From: DATCVR01 sp036566745
Lineage (GTDB): Bacteria; Actinomycetota; Actinomycetes; Jiangellales; Jiangellaceae
Reading direction: 5' to 3'
Length of the DNA: 7,767 nt
NCBI GenBank assembly: GCA_036566745.1
Contig: DATCVR010000384.1
Location: forward strand, 1-7,767
Shown: positions 1-5,949 of the stretch, piece after piece
How the letters are laid out: every line of letters starts with the position of its first letter
Numbering within the stretch: the stretch's first letter is position 1
Program-made: the position numbers and the translations under genes
The notes under the pieces: model-generated
What the model was told of the DNA's origin: nothing
The model's database searches: none
What the model saw: only the letters and a program-made list of their open reading frames with translations

Positions 1-68
1 CAGCGCAGGTTCCCCTTCTGATGACGAGTGGGCGTCCGATCGTGACCGGCCATCCACTTCGTCGTCCT

Positions 69-76
69 GGAAGGAC
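69..76 (+). promoter_or_regulatory. Ribosome binding site that decides the DEAD-box helicase start, inside a small hairpin
   Basis: GGAAGGAC lies 4 bases before GTG 81 and is the only good Shine-Dalgarno match near either possible start, so it supports GTG 81 over ATG 21. Bases 63-68 (CGTCCT) are perfectly complementary to 72-77 (AGGACG) across a 3-base loop, so most of the site can be paired in a short stem. The pairing is visible in the sequence; any effect on translation is inference. Confidence 0.65.
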
Positions 77-80
77 GTCC

Positions 81-1775
81 GTGTCCACTGAACACCCCAC
101 GGCGGGCAACTCTGCGCGCCGCCGCCCCCGCACCCGTCGACCCGAGCGTGGCTCCGCACCCCGCGAGGCCGCGTCCCGCGGACCGCGTGCCGAGGCGGCT
201 CCCCGCGCACCGCGCGCCGAGTCCGCCACGGCTGCCGCTGACACCCGCGGCTTCGTCGAGCTCGGTGTCCCGCCGGAGATCGCCTCCGCCCTGGCAGCGG
301 CCGGCATCGTCTCGCCGTTCCCGATCCAGTCGGCGACCCTGCCCGACACTCTGGCCGGTCGCGACGTCCTCGGTCGTGGCCAGACCGGCTCGGGCAAGAC
401 GGTGGCCTTCGCCGTGCCCACGGTCAGCGCACTGGCCCGGTCCCGCCGGACCCGGCAGGCTCGCCGGCCGCGCGCCCTCATCCTGGTGCCCACCCGCGAG
501 CTGGCCAACCAGGTCGCCGCCACCATCAAGCCCCTGGCGACGGCGATGCGGCTGCGCATCGCGACCGTCTTCGGCGGCGTCGGCCAGGGCCCGCAGGTCG
601 CCGCGCTGCGGGACGGCGTCGACATCCTCATCGCCTGCCCCGGCCGGCTCGAGGACCTGATCGGCCAGCGCCACTGCGATCTGGGCGCCGTCGAGGTCAC
701 CGTGCTCGACGAGGCCGACCACATGGCCGACCTCGGGTTCCTCCCTGCCGTCCAGCGTCTGCTCGACGCCACTCCGCGCGGCACCCAACGGCTGCTCTTC
801 TCGGCCACGCTCGACAACGGCGTGGACAAGCTCGTGCGCCGCTACCTCGACCGCCCGGTCACCCACTCGGTGGCGCCCGCGGTGGCCCCGGTGTCCACGA
901 TGACCCACCACGTGTTCGCGATCGACGGTGCCCACAAGAAGCAGGTCGTGCAGGAACTGGCCGCCGGTCTCGGCCGGACGCTGCTGTTCTCCAGGACCAA
1001 GCACGGCGCGAAGAAGCTGGCCAAGGGGCTCACCGCCGCCGGCATCCCCGCCGTCGACCTGCACGGAAACCTCAGCCAGGGTGCGCGCGAGCGCAACCTC
1101 GCCGCCTTCTCCGACGGCACGGCACGGGTCCTGGTCGCGACCGACATCGCCGCGCGTGGGATCCATGTCGACGACGTCACGCTGGTCGTCCACGTCGACC
1201 CGCCGGCCGAGCACAAGGCCTACCTGCACCGTTCCGGCCGCACCGCGCGCGCCGGCGCGGGCGGCACGGTCGTCACCGTCATGACGCCGGACCAGCGCGG
1301 CGACGTCCGCACCCTGGCTCGGCAAGCCGGCATCTCCCCGATCATGGCGACGGTCGCTCCCGGCGATCCGGCCATCGAGTCCCTGACCGGACCGAAGGCT
1401 CCGCGCGTCGAACCCTCGCGGGTGGCTCCGGCAGCTCCGGCGGCCGGCCGAGGCGGAGGCGGGCGGAACGGCGGCACTAGCGGCCGGGCCGCGGATGGTC
1501 GCGATCGATCCGGGGGAGGGTCCGGTCGTGGTGGCCGTTCCGCTGGATCGCGATCGGGCGGATCGCGATCGGGCGGCCGTTCCGGCGACACGCGTTCCGG
1601 CGACACCCGGTCGGGGGGCTCTCGCTCGGGCGGCAACCCTCGTTCCAGCAATCCCCGTTCCGGCGGCACCCGGTCCGGTGCGCCACGTTCGTCCGGCTCC
1701 GGGGCCACCGCGTCCCGCTCGGCCGCGGCGTTCTCCGCGTCGACCTCCGGCCGGTCCCGTCGCCGTTCGGCCTGA
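81..1775 (+). CDS. DEAD-box RNA helicase, RhlE-like, with RG/RS-rich C-terminal tail
   Basis: An ATP-dependent RNA helicase that would unwind or remodel short RNA duplexes in the cytoplasm, as in ribosome assembly, RNA decay or cold adaptation (family knowledge). The 564-residue reading starts at GTG 81, which has a GGAAGGA ribosome site just upstream. An in-frame ATG at 21 would add 20 residues but has no such site. The helicase motifs appear in order: Q-motif region with an isolated aromatic at 58 and PIQ at 81-83; GQTGSGKT at 100-107; PTRELANQ at 137-144; CPGR at 186-189; DEAD at 210-213; SAT at 241-243; ATDIAARG at 353-360; HRSGRTAR at 383-390. From about residue 455 to the end the protein is Gly/Arg/Ser low-complexity sequence with pentapeptide-like repeats, a typical RNA-binding, disordered extension. 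The N-terminal 55 residues are also basic and low complexity. It converges on the methyltransferase gene. The exact subfamily (RhlE, DeaD or other) is not certain. Confidence 0.95.
   Translation: MSTEHPTAGNSARRRPRTRRPERGSAPREAASRGPRAEAAPRAPRAESATAAADTRGFVELGVPPEIASALAAAGIVSPFPIQSATLPDTLAGRDVLGRGQTGSGKTVAFAVPTVSALARSRRTRQARRPRALILVPTRELANQVAATIKPLATAMRLRIATVFGGVGQGPQVAALRDGVDILIACPGRLEDLIGQRHCDLGAVEVTVLDEADHMADLGFLPAVQRLLDATPRGTQRLLFSATLDNGVDKLVRRYLDRPVTHSVAPAVAPVSTMTHHVFAIDGAHKKQVVQELAAGLGRTLLFSRTKHGAKKLAKGLTAAGIPAVDLHGNLSQGARERNLAAFSDGTARVLVATDIAARGIHVDDVTLVVHVDPPAEHKAYLHRSGRTARAGAGGTVVTVMTPDQRGDVRTLARQAGISPIMATVAPGDPAIESLTGPKAPRVEPSRVAPAAPAAGRGGGGRNGGTSGRAADGRDRSGGGSGRGGRSAGSRSGGSRSGGRSGDTRSGDTRSGGSRSGGNPRSSNPRSGGTRSGAPRSSGSGATASRSAAAFSASTSGRSRRRSA
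1545..1609 (+). repeat. Tandem 15-bp repeats in the helicase tail
   Basis: Two exact copies of a 15-bp unit, GGATCGCGATCGGGC, lie back to back at 1545-1559 and 1560-1574. They are followed by two near-exact copies (14 of 15 bases) of TTCCGGCGACACGCG at 1580-1594 and 1595-1609. All are a multiple of three long, so they encode repeated pentapeptides of the (G/D)-(S/T)-R-S-G kind without shifting frame. This suggests the tail length changes by slippage or unequal recombination. Confidence 0.8.
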
Positions 1776-1798
1776 CCTCACACGGCGGCGCACCCAGC

Positions 1799-1870
1799 GT
1801 TGATCTTGGAGTTTTGGTCGAATCGGAGGGTGATTCGCCCGATTGATCCCGCGAAAACTCCAAGATCAAC
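1799..1870. repeat. 72-bp AT-rich palindromic element with perfect 17-bp inverted arms
   Basis: The left arm GTTGATCTTGGAGTTTT (1799-1815) is the exact reverse complement of the right arm at 1854-1870. The 38-base centre has its own inverted repeat, AATCGG at 1821-1826 against CCGATT at 1839-1844, with an alternative pairing of CGAATC 1819-1824 with GATTCG 1832-1837. The arms are about 35% GC in a very GC-rich setting. The element sits in the 142-base gap between two convergent genes and is bordered on both sides by AGC (1796-1798 and 1871-1873). It could be a bidirectional terminator, but no T-run follows either outer arm. A dispersed REP/MITE-like repeat is at least as likely. The structure is certain; its role is unknown. 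Confidence 0.85.
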
Positions 1871-1917
1871 AGCGGCGGGCGCGGCGGGCCAGCGGTGGGC
1901 GAGCAGCGGGCCGGGGC

Positions 1918-2649
1918 TCAGCCGTGCCGCGGACCGGTGGCGTGCTCCGCGCCGTTCCGCGCCAGGGCGATCCCGGCCCGCGCGCCGTGCCGCTCGAAGC
2001 TGAGCCCGGTCTCCTGCTCCCAGCGACGCAGGATCTCCAGCTCACCGGGCCGCTCGGCGTCGTCGAGGACGATCGTCGCTCCCGGGCTGAGGCGGTCGTG
2101 CAACACGGGAAGGGCCGGGTAGCGCGCCAGCCCGTGCCCCTCGGTGTAGGCGGGCGGGCCGTCGACCAGGAAGAGGTCGATGGAGTCGTCCCGCAGCGCC
2201 CGTCGTAGCCCGTCGGCCAGCACGGTTTCGTCGTACCAGGTCAGGCCGCCCACCGCGGTGGGATGGGCCGCCAGCGGCGCGTGGATGACGTCGACGTAGG
2301 CCGCCAGGTCCTCGCGTTCGAGCTGGTCGGTGACCCACGTGGCCCAGCGGTCGTCGTGCTCGACCGCCACCAGGCGGGCCTCGTCGTGCGGCGGGGCAGA
2401 GCCATCACGCCGGCGTTGATGAATCAGGCGGGCGAGGAGCACCGTGCTGATGCCACTGCCCAGCTCGACGATGCGGCGGCGGTCGTTGATGACGATGTCG
2501 TTGCAGACCGTCACGAGGCCGGCGGGGCGCATGGCGCCGGCGCCCCACGGCAGGTACGGCCCGGGCAGCGCGGCGAGGGCGTGACGTGCCGCCTCGTCGG
2601 AGAACTCGCGGGTGGTCGGAGGCAGAGCCAGGTAATCGGGGGAAGGCAC
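1918..2649 (-). CDS. Class I SAM-dependent methyltransferase, substrate unknown
   Basis: A 243-residue probable Rossmann-fold methyltransferase. Visible features: a glycine-rich SAM-binding motif I, VELGSGIST, at 61-69; an acidic strand-end VEHDD at 96-100, which would hold the SAM ribose; LVDGPP at 161-166, with the motif IV-type Asp; and IVLDD at 193-197 after a predicted helix. The layout resembles the Methyltransf_24/CmcI-like group, many of which methylate small-molecule or sugar oxygens, but nothing here identifies the substrate. GTG 2649 is chosen as start because no Met, Val or Leu codon lies in frame between it and the region deep inside the helicase gene. It has no clear Shine-Dalgarno sequence, so the start is only moderately sure. 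It follows the DUF3516 helicase by 55 bases in the same direction and converges on the DEAD-box helicase. Confidence 0.8.
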   Translation of the reverse strand: MPSPDYLALPPTTREFSDEAARHALAALPGPYLPWGAGAMRPAGLVTVCNDIVINDRRRIVELGSGISTVLLARLIHQRRRDGSAPPHDEARLVAVEHDDRWATWVTDQLEREDLAAYVDVIHAPLAAHPTAVGGLTWYDETVLADGLRRALRDDSIDLFLVDGPPAYTEGHGLARYPALPVLHDRLSPGATIVLDDAERPGELEILRRWEQETGLSFERHGARAGIALARNGAEHATGPRHG

Positions 2650-2704
2650 GGTCGAGGCTATCGCCCCGGCGTGCGACTCAGCCCTGGTCTGGATGCACCG
2701 ATCT

Positions 2705-5218
2705 TCAGAGCCGGCCGGCGTCGGTGACGTGTAGCACCGGATGGCCCTCGGCGTCGGAGGCGCGCAGGTCGATTTCGGCGGAGATGCCCCAGTCGTGGTC
2801 GCCCGCGGGGTCGTCGATGATCTGCCGCAGCTCCCACACCTCCGGGCTCTCGGTGACCAGCAGCATCGACGGCGATCGGGCGTCGGGGCCGAGCCCCACG
2901 TCGGCGTGGTCGTCGAAGTACGGTTCGAACGCGTCGGCCCACACGTCGGCGTCCCAGCCGTCGCCGCCGTCGAGCTCGCCGAGGTCCCACCAGCGTCGCC
3001 GGGCCACCAGCTCGACACGCCGGAACATCGCGTTGCGGACCGACACCATGAACGCGCGGCGGTTGCCCGTGACCGGACGGGTCGATTCGGCGGACCCGGG
3101 CGTGATCACCCGCGCCACGCCGTCCTCGCCCACCGGATTCTGCAGCGCTTCCCATTCGTCGAGCAGGCTGGAGTCGACCTGCCGGACCAGCTCGCCGAGC
3201 CACTCGACGAGGTCGGTGACGGCCTCGGTGCGGGCCTCCTCGGGCACGGACTGGCGCAACGCACGGTAGGCGTCGGCGAGGTAGCGCAGCAGGAGGCCCT
3301 CGGACCGGGCGAGCCCGTAGAACGCGATGTACTCGCCGAAGCTCGTCGCCCGCTCGTAGAGGTCGCGCGCGACCGACTTGGGGGACAGCTCGTGATCGCC
3401 CACCCAGGGATGGGACTGGCGGTACATCCCGAACGCGGCCGCGAGCAGCTCGTCGAGGGGTTTGGGATAGGTGACGTCGTCGAGCAGCTCCATCCGCTCG
3501 TCGTACTCGATACCCTCGGCCTTCATCGCGGCCACGGCCTCGCCCCGAGCCTTGAACTGCTGGGCGGACAGCACCTGGCGCGGGTCGTCGAGCGTCGCCT
3601 CGACCACCGACAGGACGTCGAGGGCATACGTGGGCGACTCGGTGTCGAGCAGGTCGAACGAGGCGAGCGCGAAGGGCGACAGCGGCTGGTTGAGCGCGAA
3701 GTCGGCCTGGAAGTCGACGGTGAGGCGGACCGTGCGGCCCAGCTCGTCGGGCTCGCCGAGACGTTCCACGACGCCGCCGACGAGCAGGGCCCGGTAGATC
3801 GCGATGGCGCGCTTGATGTGCCGGCGTCGCGCGGCGGGCGACTCGTGGTTGTCCGTGAGCAGCCGGCGCATCGCCGCGAAGGCGTCGCCGGGCCGGTTCG
3901 CCACACCCAGGACCATCGCGTGGCTGACGGTGAAGCTCGACGTGAGCTGCTCGGGCTCGGCCGCCACCAGCCGCTCGAAGGTCTGCTCGCCCCACGAGAC
4001 GAAGCCCTCGGGTGGCTTCTTCCGGGTGACCTTGCGTCGCTTCTTCGGATCGTCGCCCGCCTTGGCCAGCGCCTTCTCGTTCTCGATGACGTGCTCGGGG
4101 GCGAGGACGACGACTTCGCCCACGGTGTCGTACCCGGCCCGCCCGGCCCGTCCGGCGATCTGGTGGAACTCGCGCGCAGTGAGGTGGCGCTGGCGGGTGC
4201 CGTCGTACTTGGTCAGCCCGGACAGGACCACCGTGCGGATCGGGACGTTGATGCCGACGCCCAGCGTGTCGGTGCCGCACACGACCTTCAGCAGGCCGGC
4301 TTGGGTGAGCCGTTCGACCAGGCGACGGTACTTCGGCAGCATCCCGGCGTGGTGGACCCCGATGCCGTGCCGGACCAGCCGCGAGAGCACCTTGCCGAAG
4401 CCCGCGTGGAACCTGAACCCGCCGATCTCCTCGGCGATCCGATCGCGCTCGGCCCTGGAGGCGACGTTCACGCTCATCAGCGACTGCGCCCGCTCGATCG
4501 CCGCGGCCTGGGTGAAGTGGACGACGTACACCGGGGCGCGGTGAGTCTGGAGCAGCTCGTCGAGGAGTTCGTGCATCGGCTCGACCGAGTACGAGAAGGT
4601 CAGCGGCACCGGCCGGGTGGTCGAGCTGACCACCGCCACGTCGCGGCCGGTACGGCGCAGCAGGTCCTTCTCGAAGAAGGTGACGTCGCCGAGCGTGGCG
4701 GACATGAGCAGGAACTGCGCGTCGGGCAGTTCGAGCAGCGGGATCTGCCAGGCCCAGCCGCGCTGGGGGTCGGCGTAGAAGTGGAACTCGTCCATGACGA
4801 CCTGACCGACGTCGGCGTCGGCGCCGTCGCGCAGGGCGATGTTGGCAAGCACCTCGGCGGTGCAGCAGATGATCGGTGCGCCCGGGTTCACGCTGGAGTC
4901 GCCGGTCATCATGCCGACGTTCGCCGCACCGAAGACGTCGATGAGGGCGAAGAACTTCTCCGAGACCAGCGCCTTGAGGGGTGCGGTGTAGAACGTGCGG
5001 CGGCCTTGCGCGAGAGCCGTGAAATGCGCCGCGACGGCCACCAGGCTCTTGCCTGAACCGGTGGGCGTGCTGAGGATGACGTGCGAGCCGGAGACCAGCT
5101 CGATCAGCGCCTCCTGTTGCGCAGGGTAGAGCTCGAGACCGCGTTCGGCGGCCCAGCTGGTGAAGGCGTCGTGGAGCGCGTCGGGGTCGGCGGCGATTCC
5201 CGCCTCGGCATGGAGCAT
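2705..5218 (-). CDS. Ski2-like DEAD/DEAH-box helicase with C-terminal DUF3516 domain
   Basis: An 837-residue superfamily 2 helicase expected to act on RNA in the cytoplasm. The N-terminal half carries a Q-motif-like YPAQQEAL at 31-38, Walker A TPTGSGKS at 51-58, DEFH in place of DEAD/DEVH at 143-146, SATL at 173-176, the Ski2-type GVHHAGMLPKYRRLVE at 287-302, GTDTLGVGINVP at 315-326 and QIAGRAGRAG at 353-362. A lysine/arginine-rich linker follows at about 387-402. The remaining roughly 410 residues match, from memory, the DUF3516 region found on actinobacterial helicases of this length; its function is not established. ATG 5218 is preferred because it lies 11 bases after the TetR stop and gives the usual short N-terminus. 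GTG 5260 would add 14 residues and overlap the TetR gene. No Shine-Dalgarno site precedes ATG 5218, so coupling to the upstream gene is plausible. Confidence 0.9.
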   Translation of the reverse strand: MLHAEAGIAADPDALHDAFTSWAAERGLELYPAQQEALIELVSGSHVILSTPTGSGKSLVAVAAHFTALAQGRRTFYTAPLKALVSEKFFALIDVFGAANVGMMTGDSSVNPGAPIICCTAEVLANIALRDGADADVGQVVMDEFHFYADPQRGWAWQIPLLELPDAQFLLMSATLGDVTFFEKDLLRRTGRDVAVVSSTTRPVPLTFSYSVEPMHELLDELLQTHRAPVYVVHFTQAAAIERAQSLMSVNVASRAERDRIAEEIGGFRFHAGFGKVLSRLVRHGIGVHHAGMLPKYRRLVERLTQAGLLKVVCGTDTLGVGINVPIRTVVLSGLTKYDGTRQRHLTAREFHQIAGRAGRAGYDTVGEVVVLAPEHVIENEKALAKAGDDPKKRRKVTRKKPPEGFVSWGEQTFERLVAAEPEQLTSSFTVSHAMVLGVANRPGDAFAAMRRLLTDNHESPAARRRHIKRAIAIYRALLVGGVVERLGEPDELGRTVRLTVDFQADFALNQPLSPFALASFDLLDTESPTYALDVLSVVEATLDDPRQVLSAQQFKARGEAVAAMKAEGIEYDERMELLDDVTYPKPLDELLAAAFGMYRQSHPWVGDHELSPKSVARDLYERATSFGEYIAFYGLARSEGLLLRYLADAYRALRQSVPEEARTEAVTDLVEWLGELVRQVDSSLLDEWEALQNPVGEDGVARVITPGSAESTRPVTGNRRAFMVSVRNAMFRRVELVARRRWWDLGELDGGDGWDADVWADAFEPYFDDHADVGLGPDARSPSMLLVTESPEVWELRQIIDDPAGDHDWGISAEIDLRASDAEGHPVLHVTDAGRL

Positions 5219-5229
5219 CGCGTTCGAGA

Positions 5230-5841
5230 CTAGTCGGCCGCTCGCGCCAGCGAGGTCCACGCCGCCATCGCGTGGTCGATCACGGCATGCATGGTCGCGC
5301 GGGAGGCGCCGTCGCGGGCCTGGATGGACAGTCCGTTCAGCACGGTGGTGTAGAACGCGGCGAGGCTGGCGGTGTCGGCGTCCGGAGCGAGATCGCCTTC
5401 GGACACGCCACGGTCGAGGCGGGCTCGGAGCCGGGCCTCGTGTTCGAGCCGCTTGCCTTCGAGGAAGGCGCGGACGTCGTCGTTGGCGGAAGTGCCGAGC
5501 AGGCCGGACAGGACGATCATGCAGCCCGGGGGAGTGGCGGGGTCGACGTAGGCCTCGGCGTTGCCGCGCAACATTGCCTCGACCGCTTCGCGTGCGGTGG
5601 CGCCGGTGTCGAGGTTGCGCGTGGTGTGCGGGCCGTCGAGCGACTCGTAGAGCTCGATCGACTCACGGAAGAGCGCTTCCTTGCAGTCGAACGCCGCGTA
5701 GAGGCTGGGCTTGGTGATGCCCATGGCGGTGGTGAGGTCGTCGATCGACGTGCCCTCGTAGCCGCGCGCCCAGAACACATGCATGGCGCGTAGTAGGGCG
5801 TCGTCGCGATCGAACGAGCGCGGGCGTCCACGACCGGGCAC
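5230..5841 (-). CDS. TetR/AcrR-family transcriptional regulator, BdcR-like
   Basis: A 203-residue DNA-binding repressor. The N-terminus has GRGRPRSF, then a TetR helix-turn-helix around residues 32-58 (SIDDLTTAMGITKPSLYAAF within it). The C-terminal ligand domain contains PPGCM at 104-108 and LNGLSIQARDGAS at 168-180, features shared, as I recall them, with E. coli BdcR and related regulators (GCM and SGLSAKAREG). GTG 5841 is chosen because GGAGG at 5847-5851 sits 5 bases ahead of it. The alternative GTG 5847 would overlap that site. The gene is divergent from an SDR gene, with candidate operators in the shared promoter region, so it most likely represses itself and the SDR. The ligand is unknown. 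The DUF3516 helicase begins 11 bases downstream and may share the transcript. Confidence 0.9.
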   Translation of the reverse strand: MPGRGRPRSFDRDDALLRAMHVFWARGYEGTSIDDLTTAMGITKPSLYAAFDCKEALFRESIELYESLDGPHTTRNLDTGATAREAVEAMLRGNAEAYVDPATPPGCMIVLSGLLGTSANDDVRAFLEGKRLEHEARLRARLDRGVSEGDLAPDADTASLAAFYTTVLNGLSIQARDGASRATMHAVIDHAMAAWTSLARAAD

Positions 5842-5846
5842 GGCCA

Positions 5847-5851
5847 CCTCC
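5847..5851 (-). promoter_or_regulatory. Ribosome binding site fixing the TetR start
   Basis: GGAGG on the minus strand, 5 bases before GTG 5841. Its last base is the first base of the other possible GTG at 5847, which rules that codon out as the likely start. Confidence 0.7.
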
Positions 5852-5859
5852 GATTTCTG

Positions 5860-5871
5860 TACCGATCAGAT
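5860..5871. promoter_or_regulatory. Candidate TetR operator, degenerate copy
   Basis: TACCGATCAGAT keeps one full half-site (TACCG) and two of five bases of the other half of the TACCG-N2-CGGTA palindrome seen at 5914-5925. It touches the proposed TetR -10 box and start point, where a repressor would give autoregulation. Centre-to-centre distance to the perfect site is 54 bases. This is inference from similarity and position. Confidence 0.4.
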
Positions 5872-5899
5872 TCTAATTGGCTTGACGAGTCCGTGCCAG
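5870..5899 (-). promoter_or_regulatory. Candidate promoter of the TetR gene
   Basis: On the minus strand, TAGAAT (5875-5870) is a good -10 box. CTGGCA (5899-5894) is a 4-of-6 match to TTGACA with an 18-base spacer. The predicted start near 5862 leaves a leader of about 20 bases, with room for the GGAGG ribosome site. Confidence 0.45.
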
Positions 5900-5910
5900 C
5901 GCGGTTAATT
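5882..5910 (+). promoter_or_regulatory. Candidate promoter of the SDR gene
   Basis: TTGACG (5882-5887) matches the -35 consensus at five of six bases. A 17-base spacer leads to TTAATT (5905-5910), a moderate -10 box in a locally AT-rich patch. The start would fall near 5917, inside the perfect palindrome at 5914-5925, a common repressor position. Confidence 0.55.
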
Positions 5911-5913
5911 TCA

Positions 5914-5925
5914 TACCGCTCGGTA
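5914..5925. promoter_or_regulatory. Candidate TetR operator, perfect palindrome
   Basis: TACCGCTCGGTA has two perfect 5-base inverted half-sites around a 2-base centre. It lies 24 bases before the SDR start codon and over its predicted transcription start, between the divergent TetR and SDR genes. TetR-family proteins generally bind such short palindromes next to their own genes, so this is the best operator candidate in the window. Confidence 0.6.
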
Positions 5926-5949
5926 CGCAAATCATCTGGAGAGGCAGTC

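Noticed and set aside
21..80. ATG 21 as start of the DEAD-box helicase
   Set aside because: No ribosome site precedes it, and GTG 81 has a good one at 69-76. The 20 extra residues look like translated leader.
1799..1870. Palindrome as an integration site or insertion sequence
   Set aside because: No transposase or integrase is nearby and the 72 bp cannot encode one; the AGC flanks alone are too short to prove transposition.
1477..2003. Open frames crossing the 72-bp palindrome on both strands, both starting MILEF
   Set aside because: The shared start and shared KTPRST come from the inverted arms being read in both directions, not from related genes.
2650..3018. 123-residue N-terminal extension of the methyltransferase frame into the helicase gene
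   Set aside because: The extension is low-complexity Thr/Ser/Arg/Pro and overlaps the helicase 3' end out of frame; the methyltransferase-like sequence begins only after GTG 2649.
2658..4280. 540-codon open frame on the minus strand in another frame of the helicase gene
   Set aside because: Its product is arginine/proline/glycine-rich, typical of an out-of-frame GC-rich reading, while the overlapping frame encodes the conserved helicase.
2741..5056. 771-codon open frame on the plus strand opposite the DUF3516 helicase
   Set aside because: It lies fully antisense to a gene with clear helicase motifs, is rich in Gly/Val/Glu/Arg/His as expected from a mirrored high-GC gene, and shows no recognisable motif.
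5240..5260. GTG 5260 as start of the DUF3516 helicase, overlapping the TetR gene
   Set aside because: It adds 14 residues with no family resemblance and has no better ribosome site than ATG 5218.
5893..5949. GTG 5893 as start of the SDR
   Set aside because: It would lie upstream of the predicted transcription start and run through the operator; ATG 5950 has a strong GGAGAGG site.
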